This document shows positions 31,122 through 39,786 of a stretch of 55,256 nt of DNA, piece by piece. The position numbers and the translations under genes were made by a program. The DNA is from a virus. Under the pieces are notes generated by a model. That model did no database searches, was not told the origin of the DNA, and saw only the letters and a program-made list of their open reading frames with translations. The DNA lies in the IMG/VR virus record IMGVR_UViG_3300036398_002476, positions 1-55,256 of that record; one strand, 5' to 3'. The first letter of the stretch is position 1; every line of letters starts with the position of its first letter.

Positions 31122-32002
31122 TATAACAATGTATTAACCAAATTTTTAAATTCATCTTTATTTTGTTGTATCCAATTTAAAATATCAGGTCTAATTTTTC
31201 CACCATAAGGTCCAAAAATCTTTGCAACTTCTATATCTCTTTGGGTCACCTCAATATATTCTTTATATTCTTCCGGTTTTACTTTCGCTTTAATAATATC
31301 AAAAGAATTTCCTCCATTAATAAAAACATCAGAAGAAGCCCTTAACTCATTGGAACTTAATTTTCTTGGTTTTCTTATGTTATTAGCATCTGAAAATAAT
31401 TCGACAGCGTTTTCTTTTGTTAAATAATATGTCTTTAATCTATCATTAGAATCAAATGTAATACATGTAATATCAACAAGTATCTTTCTTAAAATTTCTT
31501 TCTTATATTCAGTCAAACTATCGTCATTTATCAAAAATAAATTGGTTCCTGTCATATCATATTTTGATATAGTATTTTTAATATCTATAACTGCGTCTGA
31601 CCCTAAACTATTTAAAGCATTTGTAAAACCACCTATTGACGGACTTTCTTCACTACTATTTAAAAATTTCTGTTCAACTTGTCCTTGTCTGATTTCATAA
31701 TCCCATACCCCACTTTTACTTTCATTAAGAATTCCTCCAAATAAACCAGCCATCAATCCTTCAATCGCATGTCCTCTAATCTCTTTATACTTAATAACAC
31801 GATTGATATAATCTTTAAACCTCATTCGGTTAACTACATCAAAAGTATTTAAATCAACATTTTCCCCCCATTCAAAATTCAAATTGCGACTTTTTAGAAT
31901 GTCTTGAATAACAATAACCGCCTCCTGCTTAACAATAGGTATAGGATTATATAGGTAAAATTTATTTTTGACCTCTTCAGTTATAAGTTTTTTCTTTTTC
32001 AT
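31121..32002 (-). CDS. Leader-tagged protein, possible nuclease-like core
   Basis: 293 aa. Leader MKKKKLITEEVKNKF has an ITE site. The stretch SGVWDYEIRQGQVEQKFL (about 107-124) has a D...E-x-K arrangement that could be a PD-(D/E)xK site, but this is weak. Otherwise unrecognised. Part of a three-gene coupled run (32002-32319, this gene, 30072-31121), all leader-tagged. Confidence 0.58.
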   Translation of the reverse strand: MKKKKLITEEVKNKFYLYNPIPIVKQEAVIVIQDILKSRNLNFEWGENVDLNTFDVVNRMRFKDYINRVIKYKEIRGHAIEGLMAGLFGGILNESKSGVWDYEIRQGQVEQKFLNSSEESPSIGGFTNALNSLGSDAVIDIKNTISKYDMTGTNLFLINDDSLTEYKKEILRKILVDITCITFDSNDRLKTYYLTKENAVELFSDANNIRKPRKLSSNELRASSDVFINGGNSFDIIKAKVKPEEYKEYIEVTQRDIEVAKIFGPYGGKIRPDILNWIQQNKDEFKNLVNTLL

Positions 32003-32319
32003 TACTTACCAATTACAATATCATTGTAGTTTAAAGTTTCCATACCTTTCATATCATCAACTACTTCGTCATACATGTAAGCTTTAACCACTGAAACGAT
32101 TGATTGTTCAGATTGCGCAATTTTAGATTCCATCCAGTCATCCAACTGTTCGTCATCTTCTAAAATCTCCCACATTTGTAATGCTAAAGTACCAATGGTA
32201 AAAAGTTGTTGCTTAGCCATATAATTACCATCTTTATCTTCTTTAATAGTCTCAGTATTTTCAGATAAAGCTTTTTTTAATTTTTGAAGTTGTTCTTCTG
32301 TGATTATAATTTTTGACAT
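32002..32319 (-). CDS. Leader-tagged small acidic protein
   Basis: 105 aa from ATG 32319, chosen because this start gives MSKIIITEEQLQKLKKALSE (ITE and LSE sites) and lies behind a TATTTATATATAAAA box; the longer frame would run through the terminator at 32355. The body is acidic and helical. Confidence 0.62.
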   Translation of the reverse strand: MSKIIITEEQLQKLKKALSENTETIKEDKDGNYMAKQQLFTIGTLALQMWEILEDDEQLDDWMESKIAQSEQSIVSVVKAYMYDEVVDDMKGMETLNYNDIVIGK

Positions 32320-32354
32320 AACTATAGTTTTATATATAAATACAAATAAAAAGA

Positions 32355-32380
32355 AAAAAGGGAACACTAATGTTCCCTTT
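32355..32380 (-). terminator. Terminator after the 32425-32685 gene
   Basis: AAAAGGGAACA-ctaa-TGTTCCCTTTT stem with T run on the minus strand. A further CCAAC/GTTGG hairpin lies between it and the gene. Confidence 0.8.
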
Positions 32381-32424
32381 TGAGCCCAACCCGGAAGTTG
32401 GTCCACCACTTTGTCTAACAAAGA

Positions 32425-32685
32425 CTATTTAACCTCACCTACTTTAGCCAATACTTGTTCAGAAAATGTCACAAACTCCATTTCAGTTGTGATTAAAGAT
32501 TCAACTAAAATCTTGTTAGGAATATGTACTAATGTGTCAGTCACGTTGAAGTATCTGAACGCGACTCCGTTATCAATAGCGTCATTCACAAGTTTTAAAA
32601 ATAACTTTGTCTGTATTGCGTCCACAAAAGACATTGTTAAAACTTTACCGAATTTTTCGTGTTGGATGTTTAATGTTACTTTCAT
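32425..32685 (-). CDS. Small beta-rich protein, function unknown
   Basis: 86 aa, starts MKVTLNIQHEKFGKVLTMSF. No recognised domain. A TATATTTG box lies exactly 4 nt before the ATG and a terminator follows, so it is a complete single-gene unit. Confidence 0.55.
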   Translation of the reverse strand: MKVTLNIQHEKFGKVLTMSFVDAIQTKLFLKLVNDAIDNGVAFRYFNVTDTLVHIPNKILVESLITTEMEFVTFSEQVLAKVGEVK

Positions 32686-32689
32686 AACA

Positions 32690-32697
32690 CAAATATA
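32690..32697 (-). promoter_or_regulatory. TATATTTG -7 box
   Basis: 4 nt before the ATG at 32685. Confidence 0.6.
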
Positions 32698-32703
32698 GAT
32701 AAA

Positions 32704-33672
32704 CTATTCCTGACTTCCAAACTTTTTAAAATAAAAATCGATAGTTCTGTCTAACCCTTCATCAAAATTAACTTTAGGTTCCCACCCAATTTGTTCTTTT
32801 ACTTTGGTTGAATCAATAGAGTATCTAAAGTCATGTCCTTTTCTATCTTCAACAAATGTAATTAAATCCTGTGAGTTCTGTTCCCATTGTTTAATATTAT
32901 CAATCTTATCACAAATCAACCTAACAAGTCTTAAATTGTTTAATTCATTACGTCCACCGATACAATAGGTTTCACCTACCTTACCTTTGTGGAATATCAT
33001 ATCAATCGCATCCACATGGTCCTGAACATATAACCAATCTCTAACATTCTGTCCGTTACCATAAACTGGTATTGGTTCACCATTGAGGATACTTTTAATG
33101 ATTGTCGGAATTAATTTTTCTTGGTGTTGGTTCGGTCCAAAATTGTTTGAACAGTTTGATATAACAACAGGTAATCCATAAGTGTGGTAGTACGCTCTAA
33201 CAAAGTGGTCGGATGATGCCTTCGATGCGGAATAAGGACTTCTTGGGTCATAAGCAGTTTTCTCATCAAAAGAACCCACCGCACCTAAATGTCCGAAAAC
33301 CTCATCAGTCGATATATGATAGAACAATTTAATACCATACTTAATTGAAGCATCCAACAGATTCAACGTTCCAATAATATTTGTTTGAACAAACTCCATC
33401 GGATTTAATATTGAGTTATCAACATGTGATTCAGCGGCAAAGTGTATTACCGAGTCAAACTTGTAATTTTCAAATAACTTAAATAATCTTTCTCGTTCAG
33501 TAATACTGAATTTGATTATTCTAGAACTTCTAAAATTTTCAATGTTATTTTCATCAGCAGCATATGTCCCACTATCAAGGATAACTAAATTATAGTCAGG
33601 ATATTTCTTTTTAAAGGTGTTATAAAAATTAGAACCAATAAAACCTAATCCACCAGTTATTAATATATTCAT
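32704..33672 (-). CDS. rfbB: dTDP-glucose 4,6-dehydratase-like (extended SDR)
   Basis: 322 aa. Rossmann motif ITGGLGFIGSNF, HFAAESHVDNS, the active-site YSASKASSDH (Tyr-x3-Lys) and NFGPNQHQEKLIPTII are characteristic of RmlB. It converts dTDP-glucose to dTDP-4-keto-6-deoxyglucose. No other dTDP-sugar genes are in the window, so it would either feed host pathways or decorate phage or cell-surface glycans. Slight overlap with the small gene upstream. Confidence 0.9.
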   Translation of the reverse strand: MNILITGGLGFIGSNFYNTFKKKYPDYNLVILDSGTYAADENNIENFRSSRIIKFSITERERLFKLFENYKFDSVIHFAAESHVDNSILNPMEFVQTNIIGTLNLLDASIKYGIKLFYHISTDEVFGHLGAVGSFDEKTAYDPRSPYSASKASSDHFVRAYYHTYGLPVVISNCSNNFGPNQHQEKLIPTIIKSILNGEPIPVYGNGQNVRDWLYVQDHVDAIDMIFHKGKVGETYCIGGRNELNNLRLVRLICDKIDNIKQWEQNSQDLITFVEDRKGHDFRYSIDSTKVKEQIGWEPKVNFDEGLDRTIDFYFKKFGSQE

Positions 33673-33932
33673 TTCTCTATTTCTATTTTAAATTCAGTTT
33701 TATTTTTACTGAAGTTTTCTTTAATGATAGAGTTCCAACTTAGTTCTGTTATGAATTTTTTGAACTCTTCGTCTTTAATCTTCTTAATATAAGAAAGTAA
33801 TTCCTGTTCGGTACAATCTGGATTAACATCCATAAACTGTTTAATAATCGGAAACTTATCCAAGTCAATTTCCTCAAATTCTCTAACACCTTCGTATTGG
33901 TGTTTTTCAACCACCCCCATTTTAATTTTCAT
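33669..33932 (-). CDS. Small acidic protein upstream of rfbB
   Basis: 87 aa, starts MKIKMGVVEKHQYEGVREFE. Its end overlaps the rfbB start by 4 nt. No domain recognised. Confidence 0.5.
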   Translation of the reverse strand: MKIKMGVVEKHQYEGVREFEEIDLDKFPIIKQFMDVNPDCTEQELLSYIKKIKDEEFKKFITELSWNSIIKENFSKNKTEFKIEIEK

Positions 33933-33950
33933 ATCCGATATAAAAATTAT

Positions 33951-33974
33951 AATCCCCCATGTTTCAGGGGGATT
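33951..33974 (-). terminator. Terminator after the T9SS type A gene
   Basis: AATCCCCC-8 nt-GGGGGATT stem directly after the stop of 33978-35030, followed by T on the minus strand. Confidence 0.8.
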
Positions 33975-33977
33975 TTA

Positions 33978-35030
33978 TTATTTAATAATTCTTGTTGTAT
34001 AAAACTTACCACTATCGTCAGTAAGAGTAATAACGTAGGTTCCGTCACTTAATATTTCAGAATCAAACTGAATGTTGTTAGTTAAATATTTTTCTTGATA
34101 GACACATCTTCCGTCGATAGACATAATTCTTAACATCCCACTATTTGAAGGTGTATTAATATTAACAACACCTAACACAGGGTTTGGCCAAACTTTAACG
34201 TTATTAGTCATTGTTTCTTCAACCCCAATTATAAATTCAGGAACAACGTTTAAGGTATAATCATTTAAAATTCCACCCGGTGTCCAAACTCCATTACTAT
34301 CAATTGAAAAGTTTATTGAAGTATAAACCTGACAACCATTAATGGAAATTGCGTATAAGTTAATCGGGAGCATTTGTGAAGTAAACGTTGAGGTAGGGAA
34401 TGTAATGGTTGGGTATTGTTCGTTTGAACTCGTCCCATTTCCTCCATTTCCAAAAAACCATTCCCATTCTACAGTATTTGAACCTTGGTAAACCACGTAA
34501 ATAGTGTTTGGTTCAGATACAAGTGAATCAGGAACAAAGTACAGAGTATCAATTGTCGGCATTGCCTCAATTAAACCATCACAGTTGTTATCAATACCGT
34601 CATAACATAGTTCAGGTGCACCTGGATAGATATATGGGTCAAATGGATTACAGTCAATGTTATCCATGAACCCATCAAAATCTGAGTCTTGGTTTTGAAG
34701 TACTATCGTAAATGTCTGAACACCTTGTCCTGACCCAAGATATATTGTTTCATTTATACAAGTCTCACCTAAACATGGTGAAGTATAAATTGCACAGATA
34801 CTAACATTTAGACTATCAATTGCTGGTACAACTGCAACATAACTTCCTGTAGGTTGTTGTGTTAAAGTAATACTACCTTGAATACCACCTCCATAATAGT
34901 TTCCGAACAATGTGTATGGACATCCTCCGAGGTTAATTATATCAACGTTAAAAGACGTTAATACTTGTGATGATGCACTCATTCCAATGAATGCAAAAAG
35001 AGTTAAGAGAAATAATTTGATTTTTTTCAT
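33978..35030 (-). CDS. Secreted protein with metal-binding repeat, PKD-like domain and T9SS type A sorting domain
   Basis: 350 aa. Signal peptide 1-21 (ending SSQ), a beta domain (about 22-112), a Ca/metal-binding stretch with [18 protein letters not shown] and [11 protein letters not shown] (about 115-155), a PKD-like domain (about 165-245), and a C-terminal Por-secretion sorting domain (about 275-350): [48 protein letters not shown]. In Bacteroidota such a tail directs T9SS export and anchoring. With the type B protein at 20464, it is one of two apparent T9SS cargoes here. Confidence 0.88.
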   Translation of the reverse strand: MKKIKLFLLTLFAFIGMSASSQVLTSFNVDIINLGGCPYTLFGNYYGGGIQGSITLTQQPTGSYVAVVPAIDSLNVSICAIYTSPCLGETCINETIYLGSGQGVQTFTIVLQNQDSDFDGFMDNIDCNPFDPYIYPGAPELCYDGIDNNCDGLIEAMPTIDTLYFVPDSLVSEPNTIYVVYQGSNTVEWEWFFGNGGNGTSSNEQYPTITFPTSTFTSQMLPINLYAISINGCQVYTSINFSIDSNGVWTPGGILNDYTLNVVPEFIIGVEETMTNNVKVWPNPVLGVVNINTPSNSGMLRIMSIDGRCVYQEKYLTNNIQFDSEILSDGTYVITLTDDSGKFYTTRIIK

Positions 35031-35093
35031 ATTTTTTTATTTTTTAATTAGTGATACAAATATAGTGAATAATTTCTTTATTGTAAAATAAAA

Positions 35094-35115
35094 AACCCCT
35101 TTTTCAAGGGGTTTT
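35094..35115 (-). terminator. Terminator after the endolysin gene
   Basis: AAACCCCTT/AAGGGGTTT stem with T run, between the endolysin stop and the T9SS gene. Confidence 0.8.
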
Positions 35116-35118
35116 AGA

Positions 35119-35952
35119 TTATTTAAGTAGGTTATAATACTCGTTGAAGTGTTTTATTCTATCTGGTAGACCTATCGTACCACCATTAACTCTCTTGGTA
35201 ACTGCCGTGACCGTTGCAACATCTGCACCCTTATCACAGATTGACCAAAGTTTATTTGAATCAAAGAAGAACGCCGCAGATGCCAAAGGATATTTGGTTG
35301 CAACTAAATCAGGATTAGACACAGTATCTTCACCAATGAACTTAGCGAAGTTTGTATAGTTATTCTTACCAGTTAATTGGATGTAACCTCTTCCACGGAA
35401 CTTGAAACCTTCACCTGTTGACTCATCACCATTACCCATTCTACTTCCATAAACACGTGAAGCAATCTTTTCAGGTTGACGAGCGTATGACTCATTTAAG
35501 TTACCAGGGAAATACTTACCAAAGATTTTCTTAAGTCCGTCAGCAGAATAGTTAAGGTTCTCAGAAACAGCTTTAAACCCACCTGACTCGTGTCCACACT
35601 GAGCCAAGAAATGAGCTAATCTTAATGGGTTAGTAATATTGAATTTTTTAGCAGTTTCAGGGATTTGAGCAATTACTGCGTCAGGAACATGTCCTTTTAG
35701 ATTTTGTAATTTAAACTCAGAACTTGTCGGGATAACAACATCTTCTTTAACCACTTGAACTGGTTGAGTTGTTGGGAACATCTTAGACCAAGTACCATCA
35801 CCAACGATACCGTCAGCTGTTAGTCCGTTATCCGATTGCCATTCTTTAACCAGTTTTTCTGTACCAGGACCGAAACTTCCATCAGCGGTGGTACCTAATT
35901 TTGCTTGGAGTTTTTTAACGTCTTCTCCTTTAGACCCAACTTTTAGTAACAT
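35119..35952 (-). CDS. Endolysin: peptidoglycan-binding domain plus GH19 glycosidase
   Basis: 277 aa, no signal peptide, so it needs a holin for release. Residues 1-60 are a PG_binding_1 domain (VGSKGEDVKKLQAKLG, ADGIVGDGTWSKMF). Residues about 90-277 are a GH19 lysozyme/chitinase-type domain with catalytic-region motifs LAQCGHESGGF and FKFRGRGYIQLTGKNNY. It cleaves the glycan strand of the cell wall. An ATATTTATAATAAAA box about 15 nt before the ATG suggests late expression. Confidence 0.93.
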   Translation of the reverse strand: MLLKVGSKGEDVKKLQAKLGTTADGSFGPGTEKLVKEWQSDNGLTADGIVGDGTWSKMFPTTQPVQVVKEDVVIPTSSEFKLQNLKGHVPDAVIAQIPETAKKFNITNPLRLAHFLAQCGHESGGFKAVSENLNYSADGLKKIFGKYFPGNLNESYARQPEKIASRVYGSRMGNGDESTGEGFKFRGRGYIQLTGKNNYTNFAKFIGEDTVSNPDLVATKYPLASAAFFFDSNKLWSICDKGADVATVTAVTKRVNGGTIGLPDRIKHFNEYYNLLK

Positions 35953-35992
35953 AATTTATAATTTTATTATAAATATGTTTAAAGTCAGGAAA

Positions 35993-36178
35993 TTAAACGG
36001 TTATAATCCAAGTCAAGAGTGAAGCAAATATAAAAAAGAATAAAATTCCTATCCACAGAACACCAGAATTAAAATTTTCTTTCTGTTTATTTTTGTGATA
36101 ATATTTTCTAACTTCCTCACCCAATTCATAATTGTTTGGGTATTTGTTAACTAATTCTTTAATCTCTTTAGGTATCAT
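35993..36178 (-). CDS. Small C-terminally anchored membrane protein
   Basis: 61 aa. A basic soluble N-terminal part (residues 1-38) and one membrane helix (about 39-60). It lies beside the endolysin gene, so it could be a lysis accessory protein (i-spanin or holin-like), which is inference from position and topology. Confidence 0.55.
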   Translation of the reverse strand: MIPKEIKELVNKYPNNYELGEEVRKYYHKNKQKENFNSGVLWIGILFFFIFASLLTWIITV

Positions 36179-36180
36179 GA

Positions 36181-36405
36181 TTACTTTTTTGTATAAATAT
36201 AAAAGTGTTCACCAATATCTACAGTGTATCTTTCCATAAACTTACCCTGACAAGCTTCCTTAAGTTTTGGTGTTAAAGCAAAATGTTCATCCTCATCCAA
36301 AGTAGGTTGAAGTCTAATCTCATACTCCATCTTATATGGTAGTTCCTTTTGTTTTACCACCGCCCATGATGGTAATACCTCTTTAAGATTTTCTAATATT
36401 GTCAT
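36181..36405 (-). CDS. Small protein, function unknown
   Basis: 74 aa, starts MTILENLKEVLPSWAVVKQK. No domain recognised. It ends 2 nt before the small membrane protein gene. Confidence 0.5.
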   Translation of the reverse strand: MTILENLKEVLPSWAVVKQKELPYKMEYEIRLQPTLDEDEHFALTPKLKEACQGKFMERYTVDIGEHFYIYTKK

Positions 36406-36424
36406 AGTTTATAAGTATCTATAA

Positions 36425-37371
36425 ATAAAAAAACCCATCAATTGACAGGTTAGATTAGAAAAGCCTGAGATTACAGCTTATGTTAAGAAACTTTTGAAGG
36501 ATTATTGTTTCCCTTCTTATCCACCACCTTTTGGGTAATATTTCTTAGTGACGGTATTTTAGGTGTACCACTCCTTGAGGTTTGAATTACTCTATCAATA
36601 CTTAACTCTTTCCGAGGTTGCCACCCCAGTTCGTCCTTGCGGGACTAAAGGTTTTTCTTAACAATACACATTGACTTGGGGTCTCTGTATGCAATGAACG
36701 GCTCATTACTATGTAGTCACCTTTCACTCAAACCTGATGGACACTTTTCCTTTGTTATTTTGTAATAATGTTAGGTTTGTGTAGTAGATGTGTCAGAGTA
36801 GTGGTCCAACATAAGCTCTGTCTCCTTTTGAGCGACAGAATACTAAACTACTCCGTGAAGTGTCCCCACCTCCATATTTCAAGATTACTTCATAAAGACC
36901 CTTGGCAGGTTATCTCTAAGGATAGTAGCGACACCACTCGTTCTCCATCTTACCTTTCGGTTTTAAGTCCTCTATCATATTGGGACCCGCAATTGTGTAA
37001 CTGGATGGTCACATTTCTTACAGAGTTCCTATGGGTTATTCTTATCGTTCTTCCGAACTCAACCTGACAATCTACTTTGCCAGGTCACCCTACCATTCTC
37101 CCTACGAAGTTATCCTCGGTACTAAAGGTTTGGTGATACCCCACTTGTGTACTTGAGTTCAATTCCCCTTACGGGGTTTCAAACCGCAGTCTCCTCAACA
37201 CGGGGGAGACCACTTTATCCTACTTTCGTAGTTTATTTAAGGACCATACACGGCCCATTATCGTTTATCTCTTTTCAGTGCTCATATTCGTCACACGAAG
37301 GCGGGAATACGACTTACTCAGAGAATGGATAATCTTTTTGTTTCAAAGAACGTCTCGGACATTTCCGATTT
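36425..37371 (-). ncRNA. Large (about 0.95 kb) structured non-coding RNA
   Basis: No credible gene on either strand. On the minus strand many stems close, several with GNRA tetraloops: CTAC-GAAA-GTAG (37220-37231), CCCC-GTAA-GGGG (37165-37176), ACC-GAAA-GGT (36952-36961). Others: GTCTCC/GGAGAC (37189-37210), ACCTG/CAGGT (37062-37085), AGTAGT/ACTACT (36797-36852) enclosing CTGTC/GACAG, AAACCT/AGGTTT (36730-36778), ACCCCA/TGGGGT (36623-36682). GNRA loops only make sense on the minus strand. Two TTGACA-N17-TAAGTTTG promoters lie upstream and a T-tailed hairpin ends it. Size and phage setting recall GOLLD/ROOL-type giant RNAs; identity not established. Confidence 0.8.
36432..36451 (-). terminator. 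Terminator of the large ncRNA
   Basis: Sense AACCTGTCAATTGATGGGTT hairpin followed by six or more T. Confidence 0.65.
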
Positions 37372-37377
37372 GTTTTA

Positions 37378-37408
37378 CAAACTTACGACTTTTTTTTCTT
37401 TCTGTCAA
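37378..37408 (-). promoter_or_regulatory. Proximal promoter of the large ncRNA
   Basis: TTGACA (37403-37408), 17 nt, TAAGTTTG (37378-37385): full match to the Bacteroidota consensus, reading left. Confidence 0.85.
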
Positions 37409-37479
37409 GTAGTTTGTGAACTTTTTTTTTGATTTAACTACCGAGTATCTTTCATTTCCTATAAGTGTTAAATCTTTTA

Positions 37480-37510
37480 CAAACTTACAGCGAATATTCC
37501 GTAGTGTCAA
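37480..37510 (-). promoter_or_regulatory. Distal promoter of the large ncRNA
   Basis: TTGACA (37505-37510), 17 nt, TAAGTTTG (37480-37487). The second copy, about 100 bp upstream of the first, has identical boxes and spacing. Confidence 0.8.
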
Positions 37511-37528
37511 ATAAATATATCAAAAAAA

Positions 37529-37939
37529 TCAAAAATTTAACACATCAGTTAAAACTTCCTTAATACCTGATGACATATTAAGTTTTTTAATTTCTTCTAA
37601 AGTCATGTACGCACATTCTGTGTGTTCAAAACCGTCCATAGCATTCTCTAAATCAGGAATGATTTTGGTATCAGTCTTTAAAAGGAACACATGTAGAATA
37701 GTTTTTATTCCACCTAATTTGTTATAACGATTAATTTTACCCAAAGGTTTAATATCTTCTTCAACTGGAACACCCATCTCCTCATAGAACTCTCTATACG
37801 CAGCATCCTTTGGGTCTTCACCTTCTTCTATTCCACCCATAGGTATTGCCCACTTTGATGGTTCATTAATCTCAGCAGTTCTCTTACAAACCAAACATTT
37901 ATCATTTACTTTCACAATAATTCCTGCACTTTGTTTCAT
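37529..37939 (-). CDS. Nudix hydrolase
   Basis: 136 aa. The Nudix box is seen as GGIEEGEDPKDAAYREFYEE with MG following (G-x5-E-x7-REUxEExG), about residues 35-57. It hydrolyses a nucleoside diphosphate linked to another group; the substrate cannot be read from sequence. An ATATTTCT-like AT-rich spacer separates it from the divergent DUF192 gene. Confidence 0.9.
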   Translation of the reverse strand: MKQSAGIIVKVNDKCLVCKRTAEINEPSKWAIPMGGIEEGEDPKDAAYREFYEEMGVPVEEDIKPLGKINRYNKLGGIKTILHVFLLKTDTKIIPDLENAMDGFEHTECAYMTLEEIKKLNMSSGIKEVLTDVLNF

Positions 37940-37959
37940 AGAAATATTTATTAATAAGT

Positions 37960-38307
37960 ATGTTGTTAAAAATAAATAAAAATAGTTTCAATGTCAAAGT
38001 GTTAATTGAAAGTTCTGAGACCAGTCAAGGTATGATGAACAAGACTTTTGACGATTTTGACGGTATGTTGTTCATCATGGGTGATGGTTCACATAGTTTT
38101 TGGATGATGAATTGTATCATCCCTTTAGACATTATCTTTATTGATAAGAACTTTAAAATCAATAAAATACATCACTACTGTGAACCATGTAAGGTTCAAC
38201 CTTGTGAAAGGTTTGTAGGTAAAGGAATGTATGTATTAGAACTTGAAGGTGGTACCTGTGAAGATTTAGGTATCAGAGAAGGACAAGTTTGTGAGTTCTT
38301 TAAATAA
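37960..38307 (+). CDS. DUF192-family protein
   Basis: 115 aa. Family hallmarks: QGMMNKTFDDFDGMLFIM, FWMMNCIIPLDIIFID, INKIHHYCEPC. No signal peptide, unlike many bacterial members. Function of DUF192 is not known. Has a TATTTATT box about 7 nt upstream and ends next to the convergent DHH-like gene. Confidence 0.85.
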   Translation: MLLKINKNSFNVKVLIESSETSQGMMNKTFDDFDGMLFIMGDGSHSFWMMNCIIPLDIIFIDKNFKINKIHHYCEPCKVQPCERFVGKGMYVLELEGGTCEDLGIREGQVCEFFK

Positions 38308-38308
38308 A

Positions 38309-39712
38309 TTACTTACTTTCCTCAATCTTCTGTTGTAAAACATTCACAAATCTATTCTGTAACATCTTTAAGAACTTAATATAAGGTGAATCTTCTTTTT
38401 CAGAATCGTACTTGTACTTACCTTGTGGTGGTCTCTTACTTCTTCCAATATAATTTAAACCAGATACATTTGTAATACACTTGTGTCCACCTGAATTAGC
38501 TTGGATAACTTCCCATACTGGAACAGTAACACCATCTAACACACTCCATTCTTCTTCGGTCAATTCAGATGATTTTTTTTCCATCAAAGATTTAATATCC
38601 ATAAGTGTTTTAACACCATCTTTCTCATCCAAGTATTTGTCTCCGTATATTGCAGCAAAATCCTTAAAGGTAAATCCAACTGATTCTTCTTTCGCAGCAG
38701 TTTCAGAAACCCACTTGATTGTTGATAATGGGACTTGTTTTTCTTTTAATTGTGATTCCCAATGTCCCAATACTTCTTGAGCAATTTCTCCCAAGTTAAC
38801 ACCTTTAAGTTCTCTTTCTTTTTTAAAAGGGTTACATGATGCCTGTAATAAACCAAGTGGCCAAGCAATAACTAAAAAGTCAGCTTCAGGGTTGTTTCTA
38901 AATGGGGTGTATCTGTCATACGAACCAGGTCTCATCATACTACCACCACCATACTGAACGATGATATTATCTTTAACCTGAACATTCTTATGTCCTTTCA
39001 TTGTCTGAACGTAATCTTCTTTGTTTTTCTCTAATGAAGATATATCAGCATATCTGTTTGTCTTCATTAATTCCTTAATCTTATTGAAGATTGAAAGAAG
39101 TGAAGGTTTACAATCTAATACTAATGTCTCTAAAAATCCTGGTTTACTTTTGAAAGCCAACAATAATTTGTTGGTAACCAAACCTAATAACATTCTATTT
39201 TCTTTAGCACTCTTTTCTTTTGATGTCCCATACACATAATTCATCACCATTTCAGGTGTAATGTTTTTTGAAGCATAATCAGCACTATCAACCATAGATA
39301 TTGTCGCAACATCTTCTGGTGTGAAAATTTCAGAAGCCGGGACAATCTGTGAAAGAGTTTCAACATTTGAACGAGCCCCTCTGAACTGAGTTGACTTAGT
39401 TTCGTCAGCTCCGGCTTGTCTATCGTGGTGGTCAGTATGAACCACGAACATTGGTTTTCCGTGAGCAAAGTCAACAAGAACTGGCATGATTTCACCTTCA
39501 GCATCTGCTTTCTTAACCGCGAATTCCTTATCTCCGTATTGGATTACTTCAACATCAACAACTTTGATTCCGTTGTCTTCCAAATACTTTTTCATCGCTA
39601 ATGCAGTTGCAACACCATCTAAATCTTGGTGGAAGTATATCTTTGCTTTTTTGTATCTATCAGAAAGTTCTCTTATGTTTCTGATACCACCTTCGGAAAT
39701 TATCTTTTTCAT
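38309..39712 (-). CDS. DHH-family phosphoesterase-like protein with IISE start
   Basis: 467 aa from ATG 39712. The N-terminal DHH part has KIYFHQDLDGVATALAMKKY and FVVHTDHHDRQAG (metal-binding Asp and DHH motif); the C-terminal part is helical with EESVGFTFKDFAAIYGDKYL. DHH proteins hydrolyse phosphodiesters (RecJ, nanoRNases). It begins MKKIISEGGIRNIRELSDRY, so it may carry the (I/L)xE leader seen elsewhere. A TATTTATT box lies exactly 4 nt before the ATG. Confidence 0.75.
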   Translation of the reverse strand: MKKIISEGGIRNIRELSDRYKKAKIYFHQDLDGVATALAMKKYLEDNGIKVVDVEVIQYGDKEFAVKKADAEGEIMPVLVDFAHGKPMFVVHTDHHDRQAGADETKSTQFRGARSNVETLSQIVPASEIFTPEDVATISMVDSADYASKNITPEMVMNYVYGTSKEKSAKENRMLLGLVTNKLLLAFKSKPGFLETLVLDCKPSLLSIFNKIKELMKTNRYADISSLEKNKEDYVQTMKGHKNVQVKDNIIVQYGGGSMMRPGSYDRYTPFRNNPEADFLVIAWPLGLLQASCNPFKKERELKGVNLGEIAQEVLGHWESQLKEKQVPLSTIKWVSETAAKEESVGFTFKDFAAIYGDKYLDEKDGVKTLMDIKSLMEKKSSELTEEEWSVLDGVTVPVWEVIQANSGGHKCITNVSGLNYIGRSKRPPQGKYKYDSEKEDSPYIKFLKMLQNRFVNVLQQKIEESK

Positions 39713-39716
39713 TAAT

Positions 39717-39724
39717 AATAAATA
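39717..39724 (-). promoter_or_regulatory. TATTTATT box, putative phage-type promoter
   Basis: Sense TATTTATT, 4 nt from the ATG at 39712. Confidence 0.5.
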
Positions 39725-39736
39725 TTGTAACAAAAA

Positions 39737-39764
39737 AAAAGTTCATCATTACGATGAACCTTTT
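39737..39764 (-). terminator. Terminator after the ferritin-like gene
   Basis: AAAAGGTTCATCG/CGATGAACTTTT-type stem with long T run on the minus strand. Confidence 0.75.
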
Positions 39765-39786
39765 AAAGTAAAAAAGTAATATACCT

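Noticed and set aside
36768-37332. Plus-strand frames inside the large non-coding region
   Set aside because: They lie across paired RNA stems, lack upstream signals on that strand, and oppose two strong minus-strand promoters.
36425-37371. rRNA, RNase P RNA or tmRNA
   Set aside because: I looked for hallmark strings (RNase P GAGGAAAGTCC, tmRNA ends, conserved 23S blocks) on both strands and did not find them.
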